Shown here piece after piece: positions 23,160-35,545 of a stretch of DNA of 64,000 nt. The position numbers and the translations under genes are program-made. The notes under the pieces are model-generated. The model worked only from the letters and a program-made list of their open reading frames with translations. It did no database searches and had not been told where the DNA came from. Source of the DNA: Conchocele bisecta (Eukaryota > Mollusca > Bivalvia > Lucinida > Thyasiridae); assembly GCA_029237695.1 (NCBI GenBank), contig CM055265.1, positions 40,045,840-40,109,839 of the forward strand. The letters are read 5' to 3'. Position 1 is the stretch's first letter. Each line of letters starts with the position of its first letter.

Positions 23160-23652
23160 TGTTCACAAATTAAGGAGCCCCGTACAGGCACCGGGGCGGG
23201 ATCAACTGATCCTGAGAATAGTGCTGCAGTAGCCATTGCTTGTCGTAAAAGGCGACTAAACTGGCTTAACGATTGGGTTCATACTTTCCGGAACCCACTA
23301 TACCGGATTTGGCCCTCATGTACATTTTTGGCTTTCTTGTATGTGAGAGTTGAGTCGGGCTATGCCCCATATATAAAAGTAAGATTAGCGCTAATCCTAT
23401 TACTTTTAAGGGGATGGGATAAATGATGCTGGTGTGGCGAGGGCCTGGCACCAGATCAGGTTGTTCTAATTTCAGGACTGAATATATATTTTGATTGTAA
23501 ATATTGAGTTCTGAAGTTGGGATTTACCCCCCTCGGACAGGTGGATACGGGACTCGACCCCGTTGACCCGTCTGCGTGTAGACTCCCTGAGGCTTGTACC
23601 TCTATGTCAGAAAAGCGGACGTTAAACCCTATTCACTCACTCACTCACTCAC
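23160..23652 (+). repeat. SINE-like repeat, long copy with (ACTC)n tail
   Basis: In order: CACCGGGGCGGGATCAACTG, CTTGTCGTAAAAGGCGACTA, the shared TTTGGCCCTC...CTTGTATGTGAGAG, CCTGGCACCAGATCAGG, TTGGGATTTACCCCCC, GTTAAACCC and a terminal ACTC run (23637-23652). A 3' tail of short tandem repeats is typical of SINEs mobilised by LINE machinery. Confidence 0.6.
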
Positions 23653-23724
23653 AAATTAAGGAGCATACATGTATATACATGTATAGTAAAACCTCATCGA
23701 GTATGTGACATAATTTGATATGTT

Positions 23725-24125
23725 CAGAGCTCCAGATAAGCTGCGTATTTGCATAAATACCCAATTAAAATTGCCAAAAACCCAATTGAAATCAGTAGTA
23801 GTGAGTATCAAAAAGCAATGAAAAAATTGTTCTATCTTTATCATGCTACAGAAAACGATAAACAGACCACAAATATAGCATATTTTCTTATTTTTCCATG
23901 AAAACTCATCTTGATTATTCATTAGAATTGTCTCCAAGGAGACAATTCTAATGAAATACCAAGATGTGTTTTCATTTAGAAGCAAACTATTCAATAATTG
24001 CGGTCTGTTGATGTGTAAACAGTAGTGTGATTTTATTTTGCCCAATTAAAATTTTAAAATACCCAATTGCTTCAGAAATGATGGAGTGACAATACTCAAT
24101 TACTAATTCCTTAACTGGAGCCCTG
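23725..24125. mobile_element. hAT-like MITE, copy 1
   Basis: Inverted ends are CAGAGCTCCAGATAAG and CTTAACTGGAGCCCTG. The central palindrome is ATTAGAATTGTCTCC / GGAGACAATTCTAAT. Flanks share TATGTT on both sides (possible target duplication). Other copies are 36425-36804, 37476-37856 and 59321-59675. CAGGG-type ends and 6-8 bp duplications suggest a hAT relative (inference). Confidence 0.7.
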
Positions 24126-24237
24126 TATGTTACTTCGCACCGTGAGTGCTGGATTCTTTGATGCTGAATATGTGGGTATAGACACAGCTAGTATGTTCGA
24201 ACAAATGTGTATAATTCCAGCACAAAAATATTTACAC

Positions 24238-25324
24238 AATTCCCTAACATTTGTTGTTGTTGAATACTTTATTACATGTATATAGGCCACCGGCCCAAAG
24301 TACACAATACATATTAATATACAAACACATATTCAGGAACCAATTGTGGAAAGTAACAGTGGAAAAGAAAAAAGACAACATACATACACATTTTCGTATT
24401 TTTCAAGGTCAAAGGGACATTGGCAAACACAAACCCAGTCTATTCTAACAATAATAATAAATTTGTATGTGCCAATAGCTCCGCGTCCACGATTTCAACT
24501 GTAGTACATGTACTAACTTAGATCAAGTGAGGGTGCATGTAAGTATCAGTTTATTTCTAAGAGTCTGTGCTTTTGCATACATTTAAATATGAACTCACTT
24601 AACCGTAGCAAATATTCTGTGTCTGTTCTTTTCATGCTATTATAGACATGCTCTTCATTTCTGAAAATAATGTTATGTTGTTGTCTTATTTCATTATAAT
24701 ATGGACAGTTCATTAACACATGCAACTCATCTTCGATAATTTCTACATCATTAGTTAAACAGAATAAGCAGAATCTTTAATTTCGAGATATTGCTCTATA
24801 TCGTCCGGTTTCAATAGCAATTGATGACAAATAGCGTTCGGGGTCTAAAAGAGTTTTGAAATGCAAATAAAATTGCAATTTAGGTGAGTCGGAAATAAAA
24901 GCAGACCAGTTCTGGTAAGAAACATCTTTTAACCTTTGAAAGAAGAGCGACAAAAATAAATCTTCATTTCCAATATCCTGGGATATCCATGCATACCCAA
25001 AGCCATACGCATACAACATATTCTTAATCTTTGAGGCCCAGTTTGTCCGTCCGACTACATCATGGTCAAACAACATATTATAGCATGACTTTGGATATCT
25101 ATGTATGTCCATTCTAAGCAAACGAACCCAATATTTAACTATTCGATTTTTATAATACACTGACATAGGCAATCTACCCAATTCTCCTAAGATGCCAGCG
25201 CTTGGTGCTGAATTACCGAGGTTTAGGATTTTCTTACAGAATTTAAGCTGCACTCTGTCAATATCACAATCCTCATACCCCCATAATTAACTCAGCTCCG
25301 TAACACAAAATTCCCTAACATTTG
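24238..25324 (-). mobile_element. 5'-truncated non-LTR retrotransposon (LINE) insertion
   Basis: The element (24254-25308) lies between a perfect 16 bp target-site duplication AATTCCCTAACATTTG (24238-24253 and 25309-25324). On the minus strand its 3' end has AATAAA (24268-24273) followed by a (CAA)n-like tail, and its 5' end is cut inside the ORF. All this is as expected from target-primed reverse transcription. Confidence 0.88.
24546..25308 (-). pseudogene. LINE ORF2-like C-terminal remnant
   Basis: Translation on the minus strand gives the conserved tail of LINE polyproteins downstream of the reverse transcriptase. It starts LLCYGAE-like, then after a one-base shift near 25285 YEDCDIDRVQLKFCKKIL, ELGRLPM, IVKYWVRLL, LDPERYLSSIAIETGRYR, and a final zinc-binding-like motif C-x2-C...H-x4-C (CLFC...HVLMNC). 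One in-frame stop interrupts it at 24777-24779. The frame ends naturally at 24546-24548. It is dead: 5' truncated, shifted and stopped. The clade is not assigned. Confidence 0.8.
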
Positions 25325-27054
25325 ATTGGCTCGTAGCAAGTCTCTGTGCAAAATGTATATCCCAGTAAACTCCCACGCCGAACTACTTTCCGTAAGGTGC
25401 AGTTAAAATAATTCTTAAGAAAACGGAAAATAAACACATTTTCTTGATGAATTTATTTCAAATGCTGGAATTATAAGGAATGAATGGCCTTTTTGTGGAA
25501 TTTATCGGGGATATAAACTTGGAAAAGTGGCGGGAATACTGGGCGTTATGCCCTGGTCAAATAGCTTGGGTTGTCACAAACAATGAATGCAGGATCTCTG
25601 TTGCAATTATTAATTGTTGTCTGCAATTGTTATTGTGCAATTCATATAATCATGTAATAACTCTTTTGAGACTGAACATAGACGACTAGTATTTGAGCTA
25701 CACTGAGTCAAAACATAATACTATAACATGTAGTTGTTTACAGTCGTTTGCATATTACAGATGGTTCCAAATATGATTCAGAAGACAGTCTGATGTCTAA
25801 ATTGACTTTGATATTCGTATTAAAAGCCAATTTAGACATAGTTCTAATTTCCTTTCGTTATTGATATTTGCTGTGTGTATGTAGATGAATGGATGAAATG
25901 TGCATGTAAAATATTTAAGGTTTGCATTCAATGAGTAATTAATTATAGCAATTTGAATTGTGTTGAACAAACACAGTTCTCAGGAAAAGTCTGCATTGTG
26001 TGCATTTCATGACGAGTGGTCAGGTGCTTTCTATAAGGTCCGCGTTGCCAAGTATAAAGGCCATTGTTTGGGTTGCCAGGGAGCTCTTGGGAATATTACA
26101 TTATAGAATCAACATGTGTCTTTGTCTTTTCATCTTTCGATCAAATTGAGCCGCATTCCCAAATTCAAAATAACAGTTTAGAAACAGAAAGTAATTAATA
26201 AATATATAAATATAACCACCACTCGTTGTAACAGCTGCCTAAAACACGCCTGGCTGCATGGGCCTACAGACACTACATTTAAATATATAACATGGGCTTG
26301 TGATAATGTACAGTGTGTATTTATGATGTTTATAGTGTTTGTGTAAAGAACTGGTCAGGAACAAACTAATTTCACAATGTTACAGTTATTTTGAGTCGAT
26401 ATATATATAATATAATACCTTTCAAAAGTGTCTGATGTGCATTGCCAAATAACATGCGCTTGCATATAGCAATACTACCTTCAATCATGTCACTATATAT
26501 ACAAAATCAGTTCTTAATATAGTAGCTTCATCGGTTAATGAAATAAAACACATAGTGACATTACAATTGCATGTGCTACAGATATATATGACGTTACACC
26601 AAATTCGGCAGAGGGGCTACAGACACTACACATGTTATTATATCTGATAATGCCCATTTTTACCACAATTCATTGTGTGCAATTAACTTGGTTATGATTT
26701 ATTTCATGCACAGGTAGTAAGGTAGTTATTAAGCAGTGAACAAGCAATTACCTGACAAACATGTCTTATTTATGTTTTCTAACATCTGTTACTTGGACAA
26801 AATTGTCAATTATATGTGTTCCCAAATGACAGTAATTGGCTAAAGTAAGTCAGTCAGTGTCAGAGGTATAGAACTTCAATATCATTGTATTATTAAGCTA
26901 ATCATCTTTCTTATATGATAGTGAAAATGACAAGTAATGCCATTTTGTGAAATCACATTATGGGGCTACAGACACTACCAATTGTACATGTAAGTACATG
27001 TGGTGCGGTATGGTACAACTATGCTATTATATAACATTTTTGTACACTAAATTG
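25325..27054. other. Gene-free, mostly low-copy-looking sequence
   Basis: No exon is recognised. A 69-codon open frame at 25480-25689 has no recognisable similarity. The 17 bp motif GGGGCTACAGACACTAC occurs at 26613 and 26962, with a variant at 26261 (see findings). Confidence 0.4.
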
Positions 27055-27520
27055 TCACAGATACATCGGGCCACGTGGGTGGTGGTCGGGCAAACGAGAC
27101 GGTGTAAATTAACGGTAGGGGTTCCTTCTTAATAGGAAACACGATTTGCCTGGTTTGGCCCTCAGGTACGTTTTTATCTTTGGCTCTTTAGTTACCTGGG
27201 AGTTGAATTGGGTTATTGTCCATTATAAAAGTAGTAAGATTATTACTGATACTACTGCTTTTGGGAGGGCCAAATGACTCTGGTGTGGCGAGGACCTGGC
27301 ATCAGATCAGGATTATTCTGATTTCAGGGCTGAATATATAGTTTTGTTAATGTAAATATTCAGTTCTGATTTTGGAATTTCCCCCCCCATTTGTATATGT
27401 ACTTGAACATGTACATGTACTTGTACAGGTAATATATGGGATTTAGTACTAAACCCATTGACCCGGCCTTAAATGACCTTAGCTGTTGATAGGCAGTTAA
27501 ACCCCAACAAACAAACAAAC
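27055..27520 (+). repeat. SINE-like repeat, long copy with (AAAC)n tail
   Basis: It starts with CACGTGGGTGGTGGTCGGGC and GTGTAAATTAACGGTA. It runs through TTTGGCCCTCAGGTACG, CTGGCATCAGATCAGG, TTGGAATTTCCCCCCC and CCTTAAATGACCTTAGCTGT. It ends GTTAAACCCCAACAAACAAA (27497-27520). It is one of the most complete copies in the window. Confidence 0.65.
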
Positions 27521-30073
27521 ATTGGGCCACACATACACTCCACCTTTCTGGGCCATAAACAAAAGTTTAACTTCGTTGGTTTCTGTGTCCAGGTCAACAA
27601 CCTGCGCATAGAAAAGTGTATATTATGCAGTGCTTCTTGTGAACAATAGATCATTACATCATACATGTATTATACATGATGCAGATGGGAGTGTGCAAGA
27701 TAATCAAGAGCTATATCGGTCAACAACACCAATTGGTCCCTTTGTGTCATGGTGCGTCAGTCATATACATTAATTACTTCAAAAGAACATGTACTATCAT
27801 GATTATGTTGTATTATTTTGATACGATACTGTTTTGGTATGTGGTTTTCTATAGTACCTGAGCGACACATTTCTCTTAGCTACTTGACTTCTAACCGCTG
27901 AGGCTGACTGAGACGTATCCATTTAACTTTCTTTATTAGACTGGTAAGAGCGTCTGCCTTCAATGTAACATTGCAACATATTTGGCAGAGGCGGACTTGG
28001 ATTGGTTTAAGTTTCCAAAAACCTGTAAGTCCCAATTTCACGTCTGTGTTTTGTAACATGAATGTTTTAGACCATGAGCCAGCAATACATTATTTAGAAT
28101 ACATTTTACATTTAATTACATCCGTAAATGGCAATATATTTCAAAATGGCTGCCGAAATAGGCTGTTTTACAATATATTTCTGCGAGTCGTGTGTTGTTA
28201 CGAACACATACAGACATTCATTAAGTTGAAACACACATACATTGCTTTTCCTCACAAATAAATGGAAAATACAGGAGATAGTTATGCAATAGCCTTCCAC
28301 AATTGTCAGAACAGTCAAAATGCCCGCCAAAATGTTCTTGTTTTGTTCTATTCTTTACTGTATGAGTTGTTATAAACAGCATTTCATGCACCTATTACAT
28401 GTATACATACCAGTTTGAGGTATACAAATCAAATCATTTGATAACATATACATATCCAGGCATACAATGCTAGAATATATTTTCAAAATGGCCGCCAAAA
28501 TGATCAGATGTTCAATAATATTGATGCAGTTTTCAATAATTGAACAACACTAACATTGTTATGTATAGAGTGTGATATTCTGCCTATTTTCAAAGACAAA
28601 AACGGATGTATTTCAATCAGTTTGAGTATTGAAGAACTGTTTCAAAGTGTGTCCACAATGGATTGAATGTTGACAAGGAATACAATGTTATTATCGTTAA
28701 CGAGCACACTTCTGACAATTAAGCGAGCATGATGATCATTGGCCAAGGCAGTATGTAGTATGGTATGATGAATGGCATGGGTATGCTTATTGCAAACATG
28801 CATAGCTTTCACCCACATTAAGCATCCCGCATATGTCTTCACATGTGACAATAATTTAAATTAACCCTTGGTCGCGAGTTGGATTGGTAAATAAATACAA
28901 TACATGGTAACGATATGTAAGTCATGCAGTCACTGATGTAATCAGTTCTACATTAACCACTACATGTGCTGTATTCATTCTTCTAATTAAACATTATTGA
29001 AACTAATACACCAAATTGTACATGTAGTTGAAAACACAACACTGTTTAAGTACCTGATGTCAATTAAGTATTGTCACTGTTCTAATTTACCTACAAATAT
29101 ATATACATTTGTATATAATTTGCCCTGCCTCGTGGGCCTTTGTAAATTGGTAGTGTCTGTAGCCCCTGTCACACTTGGTTAGAACATGATCATGTTCAGC
29201 CATTTAAATGTGTAAACAGTTAATCCTATCACAGTTATTTAACAATAGACTGCTTATGGAAGACTTTAAGCCATTAATATCCGCTTTGTATGTACACTAA
29301 CGGATAATACGGTGATGATTTTGAATGATTTCAATTGTGCAAAATCATGGAATTACTGATTTTTCTTCTTTCAAATGCTTTGATAACTAATTCTGGTTGT
29401 TTATTGACAGTGGGGCATGATTTCAAGATGTAAACATGTGAAGACTGTGTTCATAAGGTCCAAATGGCTTTAATATACTGGGTATTAGGTAGGGGCTACA
29501 GACACTACAAGCTACCTAGATAAATATTGATGGAATTGCTGCCACATGTCTGCTCCATAATCTAAGTTGGCTAGATGCTTGCATATCTGTTGTTCTTGTA
29601 GATCAGAAAAATGAAGCCAAATGATAGTCATGAACTAAAATATAAAAAATAGCCCTAATTGCAAATGGGGGCTACAGACACTACGGAATACACATGTTCA
29701 GAATATTTTTGACATTTTATATGCAGAATATTTGGATGTATTTAAGTTAACATTTTGAAAGTATTATATATGTCAGAATTGTAGTATATCATTTTTGACT
29801 GCATTCTCACCGTTAAATTGTCAGTATGGGTATGCTAAAATATGTGAATAAAAATTGCAAAAATATAACAAAGACCTATTTTGAGGAAGTTATGACTATG
29901 TTGTGGCTTTGCTATATAGTGAGGAAAAAAATCGAATAAACTACAGAGTACATACCTCATTACCAATACAGACATATATATTCGTGATAAATTATGTATA
30001 TATCCAATAATAGCTCAGTAAAGTTTAGGTAAATTTAAATGACACAATATGACGATGAAAAAATGCCATTTTT
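27521..30073. other. Gene-free sequence with weak ~170 bp periodicity
   Basis: CAAAATGGC(T/C)GCC-like motifs recur at 28142, 28315 (variant) and 28483. Their upstream contexts are also alike (CCAG.CATACA.T...AGAATA.ATTTT), suggesting a decayed tandem array. GGGGCTACAGACACTAC occurs at 29492 and 29668, and inverted at 29150. No exon is recognised. Confidence 0.4.
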
Positions 30074-30769
30074 AGCCAGGTTTTTTGAAAAAAAATCCAG
30101 GCTATTGGATTGGCGAAAGCCGGGCGGGCGGGCGGCGGGCGGCGTCCACAATCACTGTTAAGTTTTCGTGTTTGAGTCCATTTCTTTGTTACTGTACCAC
30201 CTAGGACCACCAAACTTTCACAGCTTCATAATCAATGGGTGCCCACCACATATCACTATCCAACATGTTACTTTTTTTTTATCTTGACCCATTTTTTCCG
30301 CGTAGTCGACTTAGCCATTTTCAATGTTAAGTTTTCGCGTTTTACAATGTTAAGTTTTCGTGTTTAAGTCCATTTCTTTGGTACTGTACCACCTAGGACC
30401 ACCAAACTTTCACAGATTCATAATCAAGAGGTGCCACCACATATCACATCCAACATGTTACATTTTTTTTTAACTTCACCCATTTTTTTTTTTTTCCGCG
30501 CAGAGTCGACTTAGCCATTTTCAATGTTAATGTTTTCGCGTTTACAATGTTAAGTTTTCGTGTTTAAGTCCATTCTTTGGTACTGTACCACCTAGGACCA
30601 CCAAACTTTCACAGCTTCATAACCAAGGGGTGCCTACCACATACAACTATCCAACATGTGACCATTTTTTTACCTTCACCTATTATTTCTACGTAATTGA
30701 CTTAGCCATTTTCAACGTTAACTTTTTAACGTACGTCTGGTTAAAGTTTTTTGGTTAAAACTTTTTCGT

Positions 30770-33700
30770 TATACTATATCTCTGCAACTGCTTCACCCAT
30801 TACCTTGAAACTTCACATGGGTGTTTATCATCATCCATATTTTCATTCTAACCCCCAACCGTGCGGCCCCTGTGCCCAATGTCAAGGTCAAATTACTTTG
30901 AATTTTTTTGTTAAAGTTTTTTCGTGTACTATGTCTCTGCAACTGCTTCACCAATCACCTTGATACTTCACATGGGTGTTTATCATCATTGTCGCACCTG
31001 CTTGCGGAAAGCGCGATCCTGTGCCCAATGTCAAGGTCAAATTACTTTGAAATTTTTTTGTTAAAGTTTTTTTCGTGTACTATATCTCTGCAACTGCTTC
31101 ACCCAATACCTTGATACTCACATGGGTGTTTATCATCATTGTCGCACCTGCTTGCGGAAAGCGCGATCCTGTGCCCAATGTCAAGGTCAAATTACTTTGA
31201 ATTTTTTTTGTTAAAGTTTTTTCGTGTACTATATCTCTGCAACTGCTTCACCCAATACCTTGATACTTCACATGGGTGTTTATCATCATTGTCGCACCTG
31301 CTTGCGGAAAGCGCGATCCTGTGCCCAATGTCAAGGTCAAATTACTTTGAATTTTTTTGTTAAAGTTTTTTCGTGTACTATATCTCTGCAACTGCTTCAC
31401 CCAATACCTTGTTACTCACATGGGTGTTTATCATCATTGTCGCACCTGCTTGCGGAAAGCGCGATCCTGTGCCCAATGTCAAGGTCAAATTACTTTGAAT
31501 TTTTTTTGTTAAAAAGTTTTTTCGTGTACTATATCTCTGCAACTGCTTCACCCAATACCTTGATACTTCACATGGGTGTTTATCATCATTGTCGCACCTG
31601 CTTGCGGAAGCGCGATCCTGTGCCCAATGTCAAGGTCAAATTACTTTGAATTTTTTTGTTAAAGTTTTTTCGTGTACTATATCTCTGCAACTGCTTCACC
31701 CAATACCTTCATACTTCACATGGGTGTTTATCATCATTGTCGCACCTGCTTGCGGAAAGCTCGATCCTGTGCCCAATGTCAAGGTCAAATTCTGAATTTT
31801 TTTGTTAAAGTTTTTTTGTGTACTATATCTCTGCAACTGCTTCACCCAATACCTTGATACTTCACATGGGTGTTTATCATCATTGTCGCACCTGCTTGCG
31901 GAAAGCGCGATCCTGTGCCCAATGTCAAGGTCAAATTACTTTGAATTTTTTTGTTAAAGTTTTTTCGTGTACTATATCTCTGCAACTGCTTCACCCAATA
32001 CCTTGATACTTCACATGGGTGTTTATCATCATTGTCGCACCTGCTTGCGGAAAGCGCGATCCTGTGCCCAATGTCAAGGTCAAATTACTTGAATTTTTTT
32101 GTTGTAAAGTTTTTTCGTGTACAATATCTCTGCAACTGCTTCACCCAATACCTTGATACTTCACATGGGTGTTTATCATCATTGTCGCACCTGCTTGCGA
32201 AAAGCGCGATCCTGTGCCCAATGTCAAGGTCAAATTACTTGAATAATTTTTGTTAAAGTTTTTTTCGTGTACTATATCTCTGCAACTGCTTCACCCAATA
32301 CCTTCATACTTCACATGGGTGTTTATCATCTTGGCGCACCGCTTGCGGAAACTCGATCCTGTGCCCAATGTCAAGGTCAAATCAATGAAATTTTTTGTAG
32401 TTTTTTTGTACTTATATCTCTGCACCTGCTTCAAACTCCAAGAATAAACTTTGAATAAACTTTTTTCACATGTGTTTTATCATCATGTCGCACCTCTTGC
32501 GGAAAGCGCGAATCAAGTGCCCATGTCAAGTCATACTTGAATGTTGTCCGTGGTTACTAATTTTTTTATCTCTGCAACTGCTTCACCATACATCTACTTC
32601 ACATGTGTCTCAAACAATTGTCGCACTGCTTGCGGGAAAGCTCGATCCTGTGCCCAATGTCAAGGTCAAATTCTGAATTTTTTTGTTAAAGTTTTTTTGT
32701 GTACTATATCTCTGCAACTGCTTCACCCAATACCTTGATACTTCACATGGGTATACATCATTGTCGCACCTGCTTGCGGAAAGCGCGATCCTGTGCCCAA
32801 TCTCAAGTCAAATTACTTTGAATTTTTTTGTTAAAGTTTTTTCGGTGTACTATATCTCTGCAACTGCTTCACATACCTTGATACTTCACATGGGTGTTTA
32901 TCATCATTGTCGCACCTGCTTGCGGAAAGCGCGATCCTGTGCCCAATGTCAAGGTCAAATTACTTTGAATTTTTTTGTTAAAGTTTTTTCGTGTACTATA
33001 TCTCTGCAACTGCTTCACCCAATACCTTGATACTTCACATGGGTGTTTATCATCATTGTCGCACCTGCTTGCGGAAACGCGATCCTGTGCCCAATGTCAA
33101 GTTCAAATTACTTTGAATTTTTTTGTTAAAGTTTTTTTCGTGTACTATATCTCTGCAACTGCTTCACCCAATCCTTCCATATCATATTACTTCACATGGG
33201 TGTAATCAAATTCATTGTTCGCACTGCTTGCGAAAGCTCGATCCTGTGCAATGTTCGGAAAGTCGATCTGAATGTCCAAGGTAAATTCTGAATTTTTTTG
33301 TTAAAGTTTTTTTGTGTACTATATCTCTGCAACTGCTTCACTCAATACCTTGATACTTCACATGGGTGTTTATCATCATTGTCGCACCTGCTTGCGGAAA
33401 GCGCGATCCTGTGCCCAATGTCAAGGTCAAATTACTTTGAATTTTTTTGTTAAAGTTTTTTCGTGTACTATATCTCTGCAACTGCTTCACCCAATACCTT
33501 GATACTTCACATGGGTGTTTTATCATCATTGTCGCACCTGCTTGCGGAAAGCGCGATCCTGTGCCCAATGTCGAAGTTTTTTTCAAAGGTTACTTTATAC
33601 TCTGAATATTGTTAAAGTTTTTTGTTTCGTGTACATCCCCATATCTCTGCAACTCTCGCTTGCTTCAACCCAATACTTCTACTTCACATGGGTGTTTTAT

Positions 33701-35402
33701 CATCATTGTCGCACCTGCTTGCCAGGAAAGTCGCGATCCTGTGCCCAATGTCAAGGTCAAATTCTTTGAATTTTTTTGTTTAAAGTTTTTTTTTTGTTCG
33801 TACTATATCTCTGCAACTGCTTCACCCAATACCTTGATACTTCACATGGGTGTTTATCATCATTGTCGCACCTGCTTGCGGAAAGCGCGATCCTGTGCCC
33901 AATGTCAAGGTCTATTTACTTTGAATTTTTTTGTTAAAGTTTTTTCGTGTACTATATCTCTGCAACTGCTTCACCCAATACCTTCATACTTCACATGGGT
34001 GTTTATCATCATTGTCGCACCTGCTTGCGGAAAGCTCGATCCTGTGCCCAATGTCAAGGTCAAATTCTGAATTTTTTTGTTAAAGTTTTTTTGTGTACTA
34101 TATCTCTGCAACTGCTTCACCCAATACCTTGATACTTCACATGGGTGTTTATCATCATTGTCGCACCACTGCTTGCGGAATGCGCGATCCTGTGCCTACA
34201 TGTGTTTACAAGGTCAAATACTTTGAATTTTTTTGTTAAAGGTATTTTTTTGTTAGTCGTGTACTATATCTCTGCTAACTGCTTCACCCACCTACCTGAT
34301 ACTTCACAATGGGTGTTTTATCATCATTGTCGCACCTGCTTGCGGAAAGCGCGATCCTGTGCCCAATGTCAAGGTCAAATTACTTTGTAATTTTTTTGTT
34401 AAAGTTTTTTTCGTGTCTAATATCTGCAGCTTCACCCAATACCTTTGATACTTCCACATGGGTGTTTATCATCATTGTCGCACCTGCTTGCGGAAAGCTC
34501 GATCCTGTGCCCAATGTCAAGGTCAAATTCTGAATTTTTTTGTTAAAGTTTTTTTGTGTACTATATCTCTGCAACTGCTTCACTCAATACCTTGATACTT
34601 CACATGGGTGTTTATCATCATTGTCGCACCTGCTTGCGGAAAGCGCGATCCTGTGCCCAATGTCAAGGTCAAATTACTTTGAATTTTTTTGTTAAAGTTT
34701 TTTCGTGTTACTATATCTCTGCAACTGCTTCACCCAATACCTTCATACTTTCACATGGTGTTTATCATCATTGTCGCACCTGCTTGCGGAAAGCTCGATC
34801 CTGGCCCAATGACAAGGTCAAATTCTGATTTTTTTGTTTAAAGTTTTTTTTGTGTACTAATAATCTCTGCAACTGCTTCACCCAATACCTTGATACTTCA
34901 CATGGGTTGTTTATCATCATTGTCCCCCGCACCTGCTTGCGGAAAGCCGCGACCTGTTGCCCAATGTCAAGGTCAAATTACTTTGAATTTTTTTGTTAAA
35001 GTTTTTCTGTACTATATCTCTGCAACTGCTTCACCCAATACCTTGATACTTCACATGGGTGTATTATCATCATTGTTGCACCTGATTGCGGAAAGCGCGA
35101 TCCTGTGCCCAATGTCAAGGTCAAATTACTTTGAATTTTTTTGTTAAAGTTTTTTCGTGTACTATATCTCTGCAACTGCTTCACCCAATACCTTGATACT
35201 TCACATGGGTGTTTATCATCATTGTCGCACCTGCTTGCGGAAAGCGCGATCCTGTGCCCTATGTCAAGTTCAAATTACTTTGAATTTTTTTGTTTAAAGT
35301 TTTTTCGTGTACTATATCTCTGCAACTGCTTCACCCAATACCTTGATACTTCACATGGGTGTTTATCATCATTGTCACACCTGCTTGCGGAAAGCGCGAT
35401 AT
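30770..35402 (+). repeat. Satellite-like array, about 31 units of ~150 bp
   Basis: Each unit reads through ATATCTCTGCAACTGCTTCA, CACATGGGTGTTTATCATCA, TTGTCGCACCTGCTTGCGG, AAAGCGCGATCCTGTGCCCA and ATGTCAAGGTCAAATTACTT, then a T-rich spacer. CTCTGC lies at 31234, 31384 and 31534, giving a 150 bp period that is a multiple of three. Open frames therefore run through the array on both strands without being genes. Blocks at about 32360-32660, 33170-33300, 33580-33800 and 34180-34460 are unusually rich in small indels. Confidence 0.92.
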
Positions 35403-35545
35403 CGTCGGCATTTTGGCATACGTCCGTCCGTTCATCCGTGTGTCCGGTTAAAGTTTTTTGGTTAAAGTTTTTCCATCTACTATATCTATTTTTTTAGTGT
35501 CCATGCCTCGCCCCAAGGCGCGACATGCAGGCCACGGCCATCTAG
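35380..35545 (+). mobile_element. RC-7 Helentron-like element nested in RC-8
   Basis: It starts TTGTCACACCTGCTTGCGG with the complement AAAGCGCGAT, then ATCGTCGGCATTTTGGCATA and CGTCCGTCCG. It ends with AAGGCGCGACATGCAGG, the GGCCACGGCC hairpin and CTAG (35542-35545). The 49054-49228 copy has the same two ends. Confidence 0.6.

Noticed and set aside
30770..35402. Many overlapping open frames on both strands (LCNCFTQYLDTSHGC-type peptides)
   Set aside because: They are translations of the 150 bp tandem unit, whose length is a multiple of three. There is no start or stop logic, and the same peptides arise in several frames.
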